Of a stretch of DNA of 64,000 nucleotides, positions 23,986-35,562 are shown piece by piece. A program made the translations under genes and the position numbers. Numbering within the stretch: position 1 is the stretch's first letter; each line of letters starts with the position of its first letter. The DNA comes from Alphaproteobacteria bacterium UBA6038 (lineage in GTDB: Bacteria; Pseudomonadota; Alphaproteobacteria; Micropepsales; Micropepsaceae): contig DIZC01000043.1 of assembly GCA_002429315.1 (NCBI GenBank), forward strand, positions 22,186 to 86,185, written 5' to 3'. The notes below the pieces were generated by a model. It was given only the letters and a program-made list of their open reading frames with translations, was not told where the DNA came from and did no database searches.

Positions 23986-24603
23986 GTGGCGGAAGAACGC
24001 ACCAATCCAGCCGGCCCGGTCATCATCAAGAAATACGCGAACCGGCGCCTCTACAACACGCAGACGTCCAGTTACGTGACGCTCGATCACCTGTGCGAAA
24101 TGGTGAAGGAGGGCGTTGACTTCGAAGTGCGCGACGCCCGCAGCGGGGAGGATATTACCCGCTCGGTCTTGACCCAGATCATCTTCGAGGAAGAAGGCAA
24201 GGGACAGAACCTGTTGCCGATACGGTTCCTGCGCCAGCTGATCCGGATGTACGGCGACAGTTTGCAGGCCTTCGTGCCGGGCTATCTCGACCTCTCGATG
24301 GAGAGCTTCACCAAGAACCAGGAGCAGATGCGTAGCCGCGTGGCCGAGGCGTTCGGCGGCGGGACGCAGATCTTCGAAAATCTCGCGCGGCAGAACCTCG
24401 CCGTCTTCGAGCGGGCGATGAAGATGTTTTCGCCCTTTACCCCCAGAGCGTCTTCGGCCGCCGAACCCGAGCCTCCGCCACGCCCGACCAATGGCGGGCC
24501 GGAGGGGCAAAAGCGCCCCTCGTCCGACGAGTTGAGCGAGCTGAAAGGCGAGATCGAAGCCATGCGCCGCCAGCTTCAGGAGCTGGCGCGGGAACGAAAG
24601 TAG
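23986..24603 (+). CDS. phaR: polyhydroxyalkanoate synthesis repressor PhaR
   Basis: A 205-residue protein with a GTG start. The N-terminal ~65 residues match the PHA_accum_repressor DNA-binding domain (IIKKYANRRLYNTQTSSYVT, HLCEMVKEGVDFEVRDA). The next part matches the PHB-accumulation regulatory domain (LTQIIFEEEGKGQNLLPIRF, LRQLIRMYGDSLQAFVPGYL). The Pro/Ala-rich tail ends in a coiled coil (DELSELKGEIEAMRRQLQEL). It represses phasin and its own gene and binds PHB granules. No phaC or phasin gene is in the window. Confidence 0.95.
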   Translation: MAEERTNPAGPVIIKKYANRRLYNTQTSSYVTLDHLCEMVKEGVDFEVRDARSGEDITRSVLTQIIFEEEGKGQNLLPIRFLRQLIRMYGDSLQAFVPGYLDLSMESFTKNQEQMRSRVAEAFGGGTQIFENLARQNLAVFERAMKMFSPFTPRASSAAEPEPPPRPTNGGPEGQKRPSSDELSELKGEIEAMRRQLQELARERK

Positions 24604-24661
24604 CGCACCGAACTTTAGTGGACGAAGGGAAGCGAGGTCACAAGCCGCTCGACGGTGACGG

Positions 24662-25222
24662 ATGACCGATCTGACCCGGAGACAGGCCGTGGCGGCCTTG
24701 GGCTGCCTCTCTTTCGCTGTGCCTGCGTTAGCCCAAACCAACCCTCCTGTCGGCATGCGCTGCTCCGGCGGCTGGTTCGTGACCGGCTATTACACCGCTG
24801 CGGAAAGCGAATATGCCGGAACGCCGGTCGAGATCGTCGTCGACGGGCGCCGCTACGCCTTCCCGGCCGATTTCCTGCGCAAAGTGCGGACCGACGGCTG
24901 GGCATTGACCCGCCACCGATGGTTTCTTGGCTGGAACAAGGCCTGGCGCCGGGGCGGCGCGCCGCTGACGGCGCGCGGCAAGCCGCTCGCGCTTGGCAGC
25001 GTGGCGGTGGACCGGAGGCTGGTGCCGCTTGGCACCCACATCCGGATTCCCGATCTGCCGCCGCCTTGGAACGACCGGCTGTTTCTCGCCGACGACATCG
25101 GCGGCGGCATCGCGGGGAAGCGCCTCGACGTGTATTGCGGCTGCGGCGCCGACAAGCGGCCGGAGACGCTGCGGCTGACCGGCCACGGCCACGTGGTCTG
25201 CCTGGGCGGCGGGACGGTCTAG
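24662..25222 (+). CDS. exported 3D-domain protein
   Basis: A 186-residue exported protein. A twin-arginine-less signal peptide (MTDLTRRQAVAALGCLSFAV..., cleavage near ALA-QTN) precedes a domain whose C-terminal half holds the 3D motif of lytic-transglycosylase-like barrels. GSVAVDRRLVPLGTHIRIPD is followed by LADDIGGGIAGKRLDVYCG, which supplies the three aspartates. Such proteins act on peptidoglycan as MltA-like or Rpf-like enzymes. The stop CTAG is shared with the convergent GGDEF/EAL gene. Confidence 0.85.
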   Translation: MTDLTRRQAVAALGCLSFAVPALAQTNPPVGMRCSGGWFVTGYYTAAESEYAGTPVEIVVDGRRYAFPADFLRKVRTDGWALTRHRWFLGWNKAWRRGGAPLTARGKPLALGSVAVDRRLVPLGTHIRIPDLPPPWNDRLFLADDIGGGIAGKRLDVYCGCGADKRPETLRLTGHGHVVCLGGGTV

Positions 25223-26922
25223 GCCTTCAGCCAGTCGGGCTCGAGCAGCGGCTCGCCGACATGGAAGCCCTGGAAATAATCGACGCCGAGTTTCTCGAGC
25301 AGATCGGCGTCTTCATCCGAGCCGACCCATTCGGCGACCGTCTCCAGATTGAAGTTCTTGGCGAGGTCGATCAGTGTCCGGACGAAAATCTGGTTGTCCG
25401 GCGAGGCGGAGAGGTCGCGGATGTACGATCCGTCGATCTTGACCATGTCGACGCGCAGCATCTGCAGATTGCGGAACGAGGTGTAGCCGGCGCCGAAATC
25501 GTCGATGGCGACGCGGCAGCCCAGCTCGCGCAGATTGGAGATGAAGCGGGCGCTTTCCTCGAAATCCTGCAGCGCCGCGGTTTCGGTGAGCTCCACGAGG
25601 ATGCGGCCTGCCACGGTGTGGTGGGCGCGCACGTAATTGATGAACGACTGGAGCCACGACGGATCGCCGGCCGTGGTCCCCGACACGTTGACGGCAAGGC
25701 TCACGTCCGGGTTGGCGTGCAGCCTTTCGACCGTCATTTCCAGCGCGTGCCGGTCCACCAGGCGCACCAGGCCGAGCTGCTCGGCCGCGGGGATGAACTG
25801 TCCCGCGCTGACGACGGTGCCGTCGGTCCGCAGCATCCGCAGCAGGCATTCGTGATGGACGGGCTTTCGCGTTTTGGCGCTGACGATCGGCTGATAGGCA
25901 AACACCAGCCGCTTGTCGTGCAGCGCCGCCACCACTTCGTCGGCGATCGCCATCAGCCGCAGCCGCGCAGTTTCGCGCTGGGGAGATTTCGCGTAAACGG
26001 CGAAGCCGTCGCGGCCGCGGCCGCGCGCGTGATCGAGTGCCTCTTCGGCGCGCAGCATCGCTTCCTGGCTGGAGAACGCGCTGGCCGGCAGGCACACCGC
26101 GCCCACGCTGATGGTCGCCGAAACCGTGCCGCCGCGGGTGACGATCACTTCGCCGCGCACCGCCGCCCGCAGGCGATCGGCCACCAGCGAAATTTCGCGC
26201 TCGGTGCAGTTGCCCACCAGCACGCCGAACTTGTTGCCGGCCGTGCGCCCGATCACGTCGGTGCCGCGCAGCGAGCCGGCCAGGCGCTCGCCGACGGCGA
26301 CGATGACCTCATCCGACGCGCCGAAGCCATAGGCTTCATTGATGGCGGCCAGCCGGTCGATCGAGGCCACCAGGAATGCGCAACTGCGCGACTCGGCCCG
26401 GGCCGCCTCGATGGCGCCGGCAAGCTCCGAGCGCAAACTGGTGCGATTGAGATGGCCCGTCAGTTCGTCGCGGGTCGCCAGGTAGTGCAGCCGCTGCGCA
26501 TCGCGAACCCGTTCGGTGACGACGTGCAGCAGCCCGACCAGTCGTTCCGCGCGCCCGTCGGCGCCGGCGATTCGCACGCCGCTCATCTCGAAGCATTCCG
26601 ACCCGAGCGCAGACGCCGCTTCGAACTCGAAGGAGAATGAAGAATCGTTTGCCGATGCTTCGTCGACCAGCTTGCGCAAAGTCGCGCGTCCGGATTCGCT
26701 CATCCACAGACGGAAGTGTTCGCCATTGGCAAGCCGGTTCGGATCGCGGTGCAGCGACAGAAGATCGGTGGCGCCGTTCCAGGCGATCCGGTCGTCGGCA
26801 ACCGTCCAGTCGAACGCCGCTTGCCGCGCTCCCGCCAGCGCCAGCTGCAAGCGCTCGAAATCCTGAGCGGCAGTGAGTTTCCGGATGCTTTCGTCTGGCT
26901 TCTTCGGAAGCGTCTGGCTCAC
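25219..26922 (-). CDS. GGDEF/EAL protein, probable c-di-GMP phosphodiesterase
   Basis: A 567-residue cytoplasmic protein with a GTG start. A PAS-like sensor region (~25-140) is followed by a GGDEF domain (~145-300) whose signature site reads AGNKF instead of GGDEF, so cyclase activity is unlikely. The EAL domain (~315-560) keeps the key residues: the EAL-equivalent Glu in HECLLRML, an Asn in LAVNVSG, the Glu in LTETAALQ, DDFGAGYTSF, VKIDGSYI and a late Glu in VAEWVG. The motifs are slightly altered (ECL, YFQGFHVGEP) but the metal ligands look intact. It would lower c-di-GMP, possibly affecting pilus-based attachment, but there is no operon link. Confidence 0.9.
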   Translation of the reverse strand: MSQTLPKKPDESIRKLTAAQDFERLQLALAGARQAAFDWTVADDRIAWNGATDLLSLHRDPNRLANGEHFRLWMSESGRATLRKLVDEASANDSSFSFEFEAASALGSECFEMSGVRIAGADGRAERLVGLLHVVTERVRDAQRLHYLATRDELTGHLNRTSLRSELAGAIEAARAESRSCAFLVASIDRLAAINEAYGFGASDEVIVAVGERLAGSLRGTDVIGRTAGNKFGVLVGNCTEREISLVADRLRAAVRGEVIVTRGGTVSATISVGAVCLPASAFSSQEAMLRAEEALDHARGRGRDGFAVYAKSPQRETARLRLMAIADEVVAALHDKRLVFAYQPIVSAKTRKPVHHECLLRMLRTDGTVVSAGQFIPAAEQLGLVRLVDRHALEMTVERLHANPDVSLAVNVSGTTAGDPSWLQSFINYVRAHHTVAGRILVELTETAALQDFEESARFISNLRELGCRVAIDDFGAGYTSFRNLQMLRVDMVKIDGSYIRDLSASPDNQIFVRTLIDLAKNFNLETVAEWVGSDEDADLLEKLGVDYFQGFHVGEPLLEPDWLKA

Positions 26923-27052
26923 ATCCCACCACCCTTGCGCCGATTTCCGGCCTTTTCATCATCATGGGAGGCGGAAATTAAAAAACCTGAAACTTGTGAG
27001 GCAGCCCCCCGTGTTTCATTGGGTCGCGCGGGGTTTGCCTTAAGGAGCGGTT

Positions 27053-27265
27053 ATGAGCGCCGTCTCCAGATCCGCGCTGGTGGCGCCGGTGCAGGGGCGG
27101 GTTGTGTGCGCTTCGTCAGCAAGGCGCCGCAAATTCGCAAATGCTGCCGCGCCGCTCCATGGTAAACGCGGCGGAGGAATTGCGCAGCAATTCCGCGGAG
27201 CAATCGTCAACATCCGCGAGAGAAGGCGTCCCGTGCTGGCACACGCCACACCGGAAAATCGCTAG
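27053..27265 (+). CDS. candidate small basic protein (70 residues)
   Basis: A 70-residue frame with a very good ribosome-binding site (AAGGAG, 6 nt before the ATG). The product is rich in Arg and Ala, has one Cys, and lacks a membrane helix. It runs 4 nt into the end of the convergent DUF1223 gene. Nothing similar is recognised. The frame lies in a 338-nt gap that otherwise holds no visible gene. It may be a genuine small gene or a chance frame. Confidence 0.3.
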   Translation: MSAVSRSALVAPVQGRVVCASSARRRKFANAAAPLHGKRGGGIAQQFRGAIVNIRERRRPVLAHATPENR

Positions 27266-28020
27266 CGGATCAGATCATAGTTCGGGTGATCGATCAGCGC
27301 CGCACCCACCACACGGCCATAGCCGCCCTGCTGCACGACAACCGCAATGCCGTCGCGCGGACTGCCGGCTTCGGCGCGCGGCAGGTTCACGGTTACAGGC
27401 TGTCCCTTCCAGTTCCCGACCGCCCTAATCTCGCGCACCACATTGTGATAGGTGATGGTGCGACCGCCGTTCTCGCCGTCGCCGATGCTCACCGTCGCCT
27501 GCGGCACGATGCGGAACATCCAGATCGTGGCGTCATGCTCGCCGCGATCCGCCGCCTGGCCGATCTCGATGTGCACCTGCTGCCGATTGCCGCCGAGATC
27601 GACGGGAATGGCTTGCGCGTCGGCCATGCGCGCCGCAATTGCGGCCTCCACCGCCTGCTCGCGGCTGCCGACCACGTCCTTCACGCCGTCGATGATCATT
27701 TGCGGCGTGTATACGCCGCCGCGCCCGAGCTCTTTCGCATAGGCCTTCTGCCGGCGTGTGTTGGCATCGCTGGCGAGCGTGTCGCGCCAGCCCAGCATGT
27801 CCCAGTAGGTCACCGGGAGACTCAGCGCGACCACATCCTTGCGCGCCGCCAGCTGCCCCAGCAGCGCATCCGCGGGCGGACAGGAGTTGCACCCCTGGCT
27901 GGTGTAAAGCTCGACCACCACGGGCCGCCTGGCCTTGGCATCGGTCGGCTGTCCGGCGGAAACCGGCAATACGAAACCCATCCCCGCCAGAATGGCGATG
28001 GCAAGACGAAGTCGAAACAT
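27262..28020 (-). CDS. DUF1223 exported thioredoxin-like protein
   Basis: A 252-residue exported protein. The ATG at 28020 gives a signal peptide (MFRLRLAIAILAGMGFVLPV..., cleavage near VSAG); a longer in-frame start upstream lacks sense. The mature protein starts VVVELYTSQGCNSCPPADAL, the DUF1223 hallmark, where the CxxC pair lies in a thioredoxin-like fold. TYWDMLGWRDTLA and YTPQMIIDGVKDVVGSRE are further family segments. The function is unknown; a periplasmic redox role is plausible. It ends convergent with a candidate small gene. Confidence 0.9.
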   Translation of the reverse strand: MFRLRLAIAILAGMGFVLPVSAGQPTDAKARRPVVVELYTSQGCNSCPPADALLGQLAARKDVVALSLPVTYWDMLGWRDTLASDANTRRQKAYAKELGRGGVYTPQMIIDGVKDVVGSREQAVEAAIAARMADAQAIPVDLGGNRQQVHIEIGQAADRGEHDATIWMFRIVPQATVSIGDGENGGRTITYHNVVREIRAVGNWKGQPVTVNLPRAEAGSPRDGIAVVVQQGGYGRVVGAALIDHPNYDLIR

Positions 28021-28142
28021 GGGCGCACCATAGGGGCGCGTGGCCCAGCCGTTCCAGTCACTTCGGCTTGAGGCGCAGCGCAAAGCGGAAAACACCGGCG
28101 CAACAGCGGCTTATGCCAGCCCGCGCCCCCGCGGAGCAGACC

Positions 28143-30845
<2,703 letters not shown>

Positions 30846-31111
30846 GGGAATCGCCTTTGGCGGGATTTGAAGTCGCGCGTGGTTTAGGGAATTTCGCGCG
30901 CGCTGTCAGCCCCTTTCGCGGTGCTTTTCGGCCCGGCTCGGTTGGATCGGGTGCACTCGTGCCACACCGCAGCCAAACCTTTGCTGCCGTTCGGTGTTTG
31001 TGATCCGCCCATCCTTAAATTTGCCCGATTTGCCGCCCATCAATCCATCTCGCGGGGACGGGCTTCCGCCAGGTGCGCACAGTACCGGTGCGGTGAAAGG
31101 CAACGAACAGG

Positions 31112-31912
31112 TTGAATCATCCGGTGCGCTCCTTGTTGCGGATTGTGTTGACGTTCTGCGCGCTGTGTATCGCGGCGTCAGGCGCGCAGGCCGGACTCTT
31201 CGAGCGCATTTTCGGCGAGCGCGTCGCGCCGGTTCAGGACGGCGCCTATATCGCGGCCGACAAGATAAAATTCACGCTGCAACGCGCCGGCAAGAATTAT
31301 CTGCTGCGCTTCGACGGCGATCCGGAAATCTACGTCCTCCATGCCGATCACACGTCCCTCGGCGGCCGCATGCTGAAATACGATTCCGGCGAGACGGGGC
31401 TCAAGGTGGCGGGCTGGGGCGGGCTGACATTGTACACCGATTGGCAGCCGAACGGCCTTCCCGCCGTGCGCGCCGGCGACGCGGGGCCGTTTGCGCCGTC
31501 GCCCGTGACGCTGAAGGACGTGCAGTTTCTCGCCGCCCAGGACGCGGAGCGTCTTGCGCATGAGCGGCACTTGCGCGTTCCACTCGTGGTGAACTGGAGC
31601 GTGCTCGAAACCGATGGCGCGCTGCGGGCCACCGCCTCCGAGGCCATCGAAAACGCCGCGCGCGGCATCGAGCGCTTCGTGCACGACCGGCAGACCCGTA
31701 AGCTGTTGATGGGTCGCGTGCGCACCGTCGCCTTCGCCACCGGTACGCGTGCTAGCCTTGTGCTCAAGGACAAGGCGCTGATCGTGACGTTCAATCCGGA
31801 GCGCGGCTACCTGGGCCGCGCCTCATCGCGCGAAATCGCGCGCGAATTATCGACGCTGCTCAACGGGACCCGAGAAGCCGCCGCGCACACCGGTGCAGCC
31901 AACGCCCGTTAG
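31112..31912 (+). CDS. exported DUF4908-like protein
   Basis: A 266-residue exported protein starting at a TTG preceded by AAAGG. The signal peptide is within MNHPVRSLLRIVLTFCALCI and cleaves near AQA-GLF. The body matches what I remember of DUF4908 proteins of Caulobacter relatives: LRFDGDPEIYVLHADHTSLG, KYDSGETGLKVAGWGGLTLY, then a helical domain. The family name is recalled, not searched. The function is unknown. It is divergent from aconitase. Confidence 0.7.
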   Translation: MNHPVRSLLRIVLTFCALCIAASGAQAGLFERIFGERVAPVQDGAYIAADKIKFTLQRAGKNYLLRFDGDPEIYVLHADHTSLGGRMLKYDSGETGLKVAGWGGLTLYTDWQPNGLPAVRAGDAGPFAPSPVTLKDVQFLAAQDAERLAHERHLRVPLVVNWSVLETDGALRATASEAIENAARGIERFVHDRQTRKLLMGRVRTVAFATGTRASLVLKDKALIVTFNPERGYLGRASSREIARELSTLLNGTREAAAHTGAANAR

Positions 31913-31930
31913 ACGATTTTCGACCTGAAG

Positions 31931-31970
31931 AAAAAAAAGCACCTTCCCCGCACACGGGAGAATAAGGCGC
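31931..31970 (-). terminator. terminator of the ammonium transporter gene
   Basis: On the minus strand GCGCCTT...AAGGTGC pair (one G-U), enclosing an inner CCCG/CGGG hairpin, followed by eight T. It lies 18 nt after the transporter stop. Confidence 0.8.
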
Positions 31971-31987
31971 CCCCTGAGCTCACCCGA

Positions 31988-33313
31988 TCAGCTGTGCACG
32001 GTTTCACCGTGAAGGTTGATGTCGAGGCCTTCGACCTCGATTTCGCGGCTCACGCGCAGGCCGATGACGAGATCGATTCCTTTCAGGATGATCCCGGTGA
32101 CGACGGCGCAGTACACGAAGGTGGCCGCCACATCGTAGAACTGGATCAGCATCTGGCCTCCGTTGCCGTCGATCAGCCAGCCATGCGCGGAAGAATTGAT
32201 GGCGTTCGACGCCAGCGCGCCCGCCAGCATGGCGCCCAGCGCGCCGCCGACGCCATGCACGCCCCACGCATCGAGCGCATCGTCGTAGCCGAGAAATCGC
32301 TTCATGCGCACCGCGGCCAGATAGCACACGACACCCGCGGCGATGCCGATCGTGAGGGCGCCAAGCGGATTGACGTAGCCTGAGGCCGGGGTGATCGCCA
32401 CGAGTCCTGCGACGGCGCCGGAGATCATCCCGAGCACCGAGGGCTGCTTTGCCACAACCCATTCGGCGGACATCCAGGCGAGTGCTGCCGCCGCGGCGGC
32501 GATCTGGGTCACCACGGCCGCCATGCCCGCATTGTATCCCGCCGTCACGGCGGAGCCGGCATTGAAGCCGAACCAGCCGACCCACAGCAGCGATGCACCG
32601 ATGACGCTGAAGAGGAGGTTGTGCGGCGCCATGTTCTCGCTGCCGTAGCCGGTCCGTTTGCCGAGCATCAGGCAGGCGACGAGACCGGCGGTGCCGGCAT
32701 TCAAGTGGACCACCGTTCCGCCGGCATAATCGAGGGCGCCCATCGCGCCCAGCCAGCCGCCGCCCCACACCCAGTGGGCAATCGGACAATAGACGAGCAG
32801 CAGCCACAGGCTCATGAACCACATGAAGGCGGAGAACTTCATCCGGTCGGCCAGCGCGCCCGCGATCAGCGCCGGCGTGATAATGGCGAACGTCATCTGG
32901 AAAAACATGTAGACGGATTCCGGGATGGTGCCCGCGAGCGGGCTCACCGATTTCACGCCCATGGGCCCGAGCAGGAAATAGTTGAAGCTCCCGATGAATT
33001 GATTGGCGGACGAACTGGGATTGGTGGTGAAGGCAATCGAGTAGCCGGCGATCATCCAGAGCACTGTAATGATGCAGGTGGCGCCGAAGCTCTGCGCTGC
33101 CGTGGCCAGCATGTTCTTCCGGCGCACCATGCCGGCATAAAACAGCGCGAGCCCCGGCACCGTCATCAACAGCACCAGGGCGCTCGATGTGATCATCCAG
33201 GCGGTGTCGCCGGAATTGAGCGGATCGGATGCCGCTCTCGCCAAGGCCGGCGTCGACAGAGCGGCGGCCAAAATGCCGCCGAGCCATGCGGCTTTGAAGA
33301 ATCGATGGTTCAT
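31988..33313 (-). CDS. amtB: ammonium transporter
   Basis: A 441-residue Amt protein with signal sequence (MNHRFFKAAWLGGILAAALS..., cleavage near ALA) and eleven predicted helices. Family motifs seen are DTAWMITSSALVLLMTVPGL followed by ALFYAGMVRRKN, DYAGGTVVHLNAGTAGLV (the first pore His) and DALDAWGVHGVGGALGAMLAG (the second pore His). It moves ammonium across the inner membrane. No glnK gene is adjacent in the window, although the usual partner of amtB is glnK. An inverted repeat lies 80 nt upstream of the start. Confidence 0.97.
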   Translation of the reverse strand: MNHRFFKAAWLGGILAAALSTPALARAASDPLNSGDTAWMITSSALVLLMTVPGLALFYAGMVRRKNMLATAAQSFGATCIITVLWMIAGYSIAFTTNPSSSANQFIGSFNYFLLGPMGVKSVSPLAGTIPESVYMFFQMTFAIITPALIAGALADRMKFSAFMWFMSLWLLLVYCPIAHWVWGGGWLGAMGALDYAGGTVVHLNAGTAGLVACLMLGKRTGYGSENMAPHNLLFSVIGASLLWVGWFGFNAGSAVTAGYNAGMAAVVTQIAAAAAALAWMSAEWVVAKQPSVLGMISGAVAGLVAITPASGYVNPLGALTIGIAAGVVCYLAAVRMKRFLGYDDALDAWGVHGVGGALGAMLAGALASNAINSSAHGWLIDGNGGQMLIQFYDVAATFVYCAVVTGIILKGIDLVIGLRVSREIEVEGLDINLHGETVHS

Positions 33314-33392
33314 TGCTGCCCCCTTCGGCTCGGCGAATCAGGACATGTCGCCGTCAATTCCGCCGGCGCCCCTGCCGGAGTTCCCCATCAGA

Positions 33393-33418
33393 TGTACATG
33401 CATCGGAATGCACGTATG
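33393..33418. promoter_or_regulatory. imperfect inverted repeat upstream of the ammonium transporter gene
   Basis: TGTACATGCAT-CGGA-ATGCACGTATG pairs 8 of 11 positions and sits 80 nt before the transporter start. It could be a regulator site in the nitrogen response, but it does not match the NtrC consensus well. Confidence 0.3.
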
Positions 33419-33456
33419 CTGGCAGCGTGAGGCGATTCGCCCGCGGCAACAATGCG

Positions 33457-33693
33457 TCAGTTCAGCAAAGTCCGTTCGGCAAGCGGAATCGTCAACAGAG
33501 TTTCGCCGCTGTCGTCGGCGATCTCGTATTCGCAGTCGAACGGCGTCTCGCCGGAGAGCAACGCCACTGCCATGAGATCTCCCCAGGTCTGGATGGCTTC
33601 GCTGCGTGCTGCGCCCAAATCCGGCAGCCACATTCCGCGCCGGTCGCGAGAGATTTCATCGCCTTTGCGAAAGTTGAAGTAGTAGCGTCTCAT
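33457..33693 (-). CDS. DUF6894-like small protein
   Basis: A 78-residue protein starting MRRYYFNFRKGDEISRDRRG, followed by LPDLGAARSEAIQTWGDLMA, the pattern of DUF6894 proteins abundant in rhizobia and relatives. AGGA precedes the ATG. The function is unknown. It lies upstream of the ammonium transporter on the same strand with a 143-nt gap. The 297-nt region 33694-33990 on the other side holds no recognisable gene and should contain two promoters. Confidence 0.8.
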   Translation of the reverse strand: MRRYYFNFRKGDEISRDRRGMWLPDLGAARSEAIQTWGDLMAVALLSGETPFDCEYEIADDSGETLLTIPLAERTLLN

Positions 33694-33990
33694 CGTTCAG
33701 CTCAGTCCTCCTATTGGAAATTGCGCTGGAGGCTTGCTGTTCCATCCAAGGGTGCGTTTTGTCCGCCCCAATTCCGCCGCGATTGGTAAGAAGTTCCCTT
33801 ATCAAATTGCAGAGTCTCGCACCGGCAGCATGCGATTGGGCGGAAAACGCGCCTCGCGCTTCAACTTTCGCGTACTCTGTTCCCCAAGCAAATTCTCTCC
33901 GCGGCACGAAACTGTGTGTCATGCGCAAGACAGAATTATTTGCACGCCGCGCCATTCCCCAGCGTCGAAACAGCCTTACAATCCAGGTCA

Positions 33991-35265
33991 ATGAGCAGGT
34001 TTCTATCGACCCAAGAAGATGCCGCGGGCACGGACGCGCGCGCCCTCCGCCATCGCGATGTCTTGATCGCCGGCGGCGGCATGGTCGGGCTGACGCTCGC
34101 GCTGGCGCTCGCGCAAGGCGGGCTTGAGACGGCCGTCATCGATCCCTTGGGCCGCGCCGCGGTGCTGGATGCGGCGTTCGACGGCCGGGTGAGCGCTCTC
34201 TCCTATGCCATCATTCGCATGCTCAAGGCGCTGGGCGTGTGGGAACACCTGGCCGGCAAGACGCAGCCGATTCTCGACATCCTCGTCACCGATGCCGCGC
34301 CCGGTGCCGCGCCTGGTCCGTTCTCGCTGCACTTCGATCATCGCGAGATCGGCGAGCCGATGGGCGCTATCGTCGAGAACCGCCATATCCGGGCGGCGCT
34401 TTTTGCGGCCATCGAGCAGGCACCCAGCATCGAAGTGCTTGCGCCGGCCGCCGTCGCGTCCGTCGTCGTCCATCCCGAAAACATCGAAGCCGAGCTGTCG
34501 AACGGCCAGCGACTGCGCGCGGATATGGTCGTCGCCGCCGACGGCCGAGCCTCGCCGCTGCGCGAGGAAATAGGCATTCGCATCATCGCCTGGTCCTATC
34601 CGCAAACCGGAATCGTGGCGACCGTGCATCACGAGCGGCCGCACAACGGCACGGCCTACGAGCACTTCCTGCCGTCCGGCCCATTTGCCATCCTGCCGAT
34701 GACGGGCAATCGCTCGTCGCTGGTCTGGACCGAGCGCGAAGACCTTGCGCCGGCGCTGCTGCAGCTTCCGGCGAGGCAATTCGAGGCGGAAGTGGTGCGC
34801 CGCTTCGGCGACCATCTCGGGCCGATCGAAGTCGTGGGCGCCCGCTGGTCCTACCCGCTGCGATTTCATCTGGCGCGTACCTACATCGCTCACCGCCTTG
34901 CGCTGGCCGGCGATTCGGCGCACGGCATCCATCCGATTGCCGGGCAGGGATTGAATCTGGGCCTGAAGGATGTGGCGGCGCTAGCCGAATGCGTGCTGGA
35001 GTCGGTGCGGCTCGGACTGGATGCGGGGCATCCCGAGGCACTGAGCCGCTATCAGCGCTGGCGCCGCTTCGATGGGTTCGCGTTGGCGGCGGCGACGGAT
35101 GGGCTCAACCGCCTGTTTTCCAACGATATCGCGCCGCTTCGCGTAATCCGCGATCTCGGCATGGGCGCGGTGGACGCCATAGGCCCGCTGCGCCGCTTCT
35201 TCATGCGCAACGCCGGCGGCGATCTCGGCAAGCTGCCGCGCCTGCTGCGGGGCGAAGCGGCATAA
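33991..35265 (+). CDS. UbiH/UbiF-type FAD-dependent hydroxylase of ubiquinone synthesis
   Basis: A 424-residue flavoprotein monooxygenase. The ATG at 33991 follows AGGT; a longer in-frame start is possible. The FAD Rossmann motif VLIAGGGMVGLTLALALAQG lies at ~25-44, the conserved middle DGRASPLREE at ~182, and the second FAD motif RLALAGDSAHGIHPIAGQG with NLGLKDVAALAECV at ~300. The FDGRVSALS near residue 62 matches the UbiH/COQ6 clade. Alphaproteobacteria use such enzymes (UbiH, UbiL and related) to hydroxylate the ubiquinone ring; the exact ring position cannot be told. Confidence 0.9.
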   Translation: MSRFLSTQEDAAGTDARALRHRDVLIAGGGMVGLTLALALAQGGLETAVIDPLGRAAVLDAAFDGRVSALSYAIIRMLKALGVWEHLAGKTQPILDILVTDAAPGAAPGPFSLHFDHREIGEPMGAIVENRHIRAALFAAIEQAPSIEVLAPAAVASVVVHPENIEAELSNGQRLRADMVVAADGRASPLREEIGIRIIAWSYPQTGIVATVHHERPHNGTAYEHFLPSGPFAILPMTGNRSSLVWTEREDLAPALLQLPARQFEAEVVRRFGDHLGPIEVVGARWSYPLRFHLARTYIAHRLALAGDSAHGIHPIAGQGLNLGLKDVAALAECVLESVRLGLDAGHPEALSRYQRWRRFDGFALAAATDGLNRLFSNDIAPLRVIRDLGMGAVDAIGPLRRFFMRNAGGDLGKLPRLLRGEAA

Positions 35266-35281
35266 TCCGAATTATGTTCCC

Positions 35282-35299
35282 ACCCTCCCCTTGAGGGAG
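35282..35299 (+). repeat. left arm of an 18-bp inverted repeat (REP-like)
   Basis: ACCCTCCCCTTGAGGGAG at 35282-35299 occurs as its exact reverse complement at 36614-36631. It is followed by a hairpin GAAATCGCGAAGCGATTTC (35304-35322) and GGGGAGGGGTG. This composite is a dispersed REP-type element. Confidence 0.8.
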
Positions 35300-35360
35300 G
35301 GTCGAAATCGCGAAGCGATTTCGGGGAGGGGTGCATCCCACGATTGCGCGTGGTTTCGAC

Positions 35361-35560
35361 TGACGCACTATGCCGTGCGCCGTCAAGCAAACAATTACGT
35401 AGTGGGCGCAATCCATACCAACACGATTGAAGGTTTGGAGCTTTGTGAAACGCGGTCCACAAGGTCAGCCGCAAATACTTCCGCTATGTTGCCGAGTTAA
35501 GTTCCGCTATAACAACCGCTTGAACCCCGACATTTTCGCCGAAGCCGTGAAGGGTGCTGA
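35361..35560 (+). pseudogene. remnant of ISXO2-like / IS1595-family transposase, frameshifted
   Basis: Transposase C-terminal pieces appear in successive frames: YVVGAIHTNTIEG (to 35434), VWSFVKRG (35433-35456), VHKVSRKYFRYVAE (35455-35496) and VKFRYNNRLNPDIFAEAV (35496 on). Together they reproduce the end of ISXO2-like DDE transposases, where the Glu of HTNTIEG is catalytic. The frame changes show decay by small indels, and the N-terminal two-thirds are missing. The fragment sits inside the island bounded by the 18-bp inverted repeat. Confidence 0.75.
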
Positions 35561-35562
35561 GT

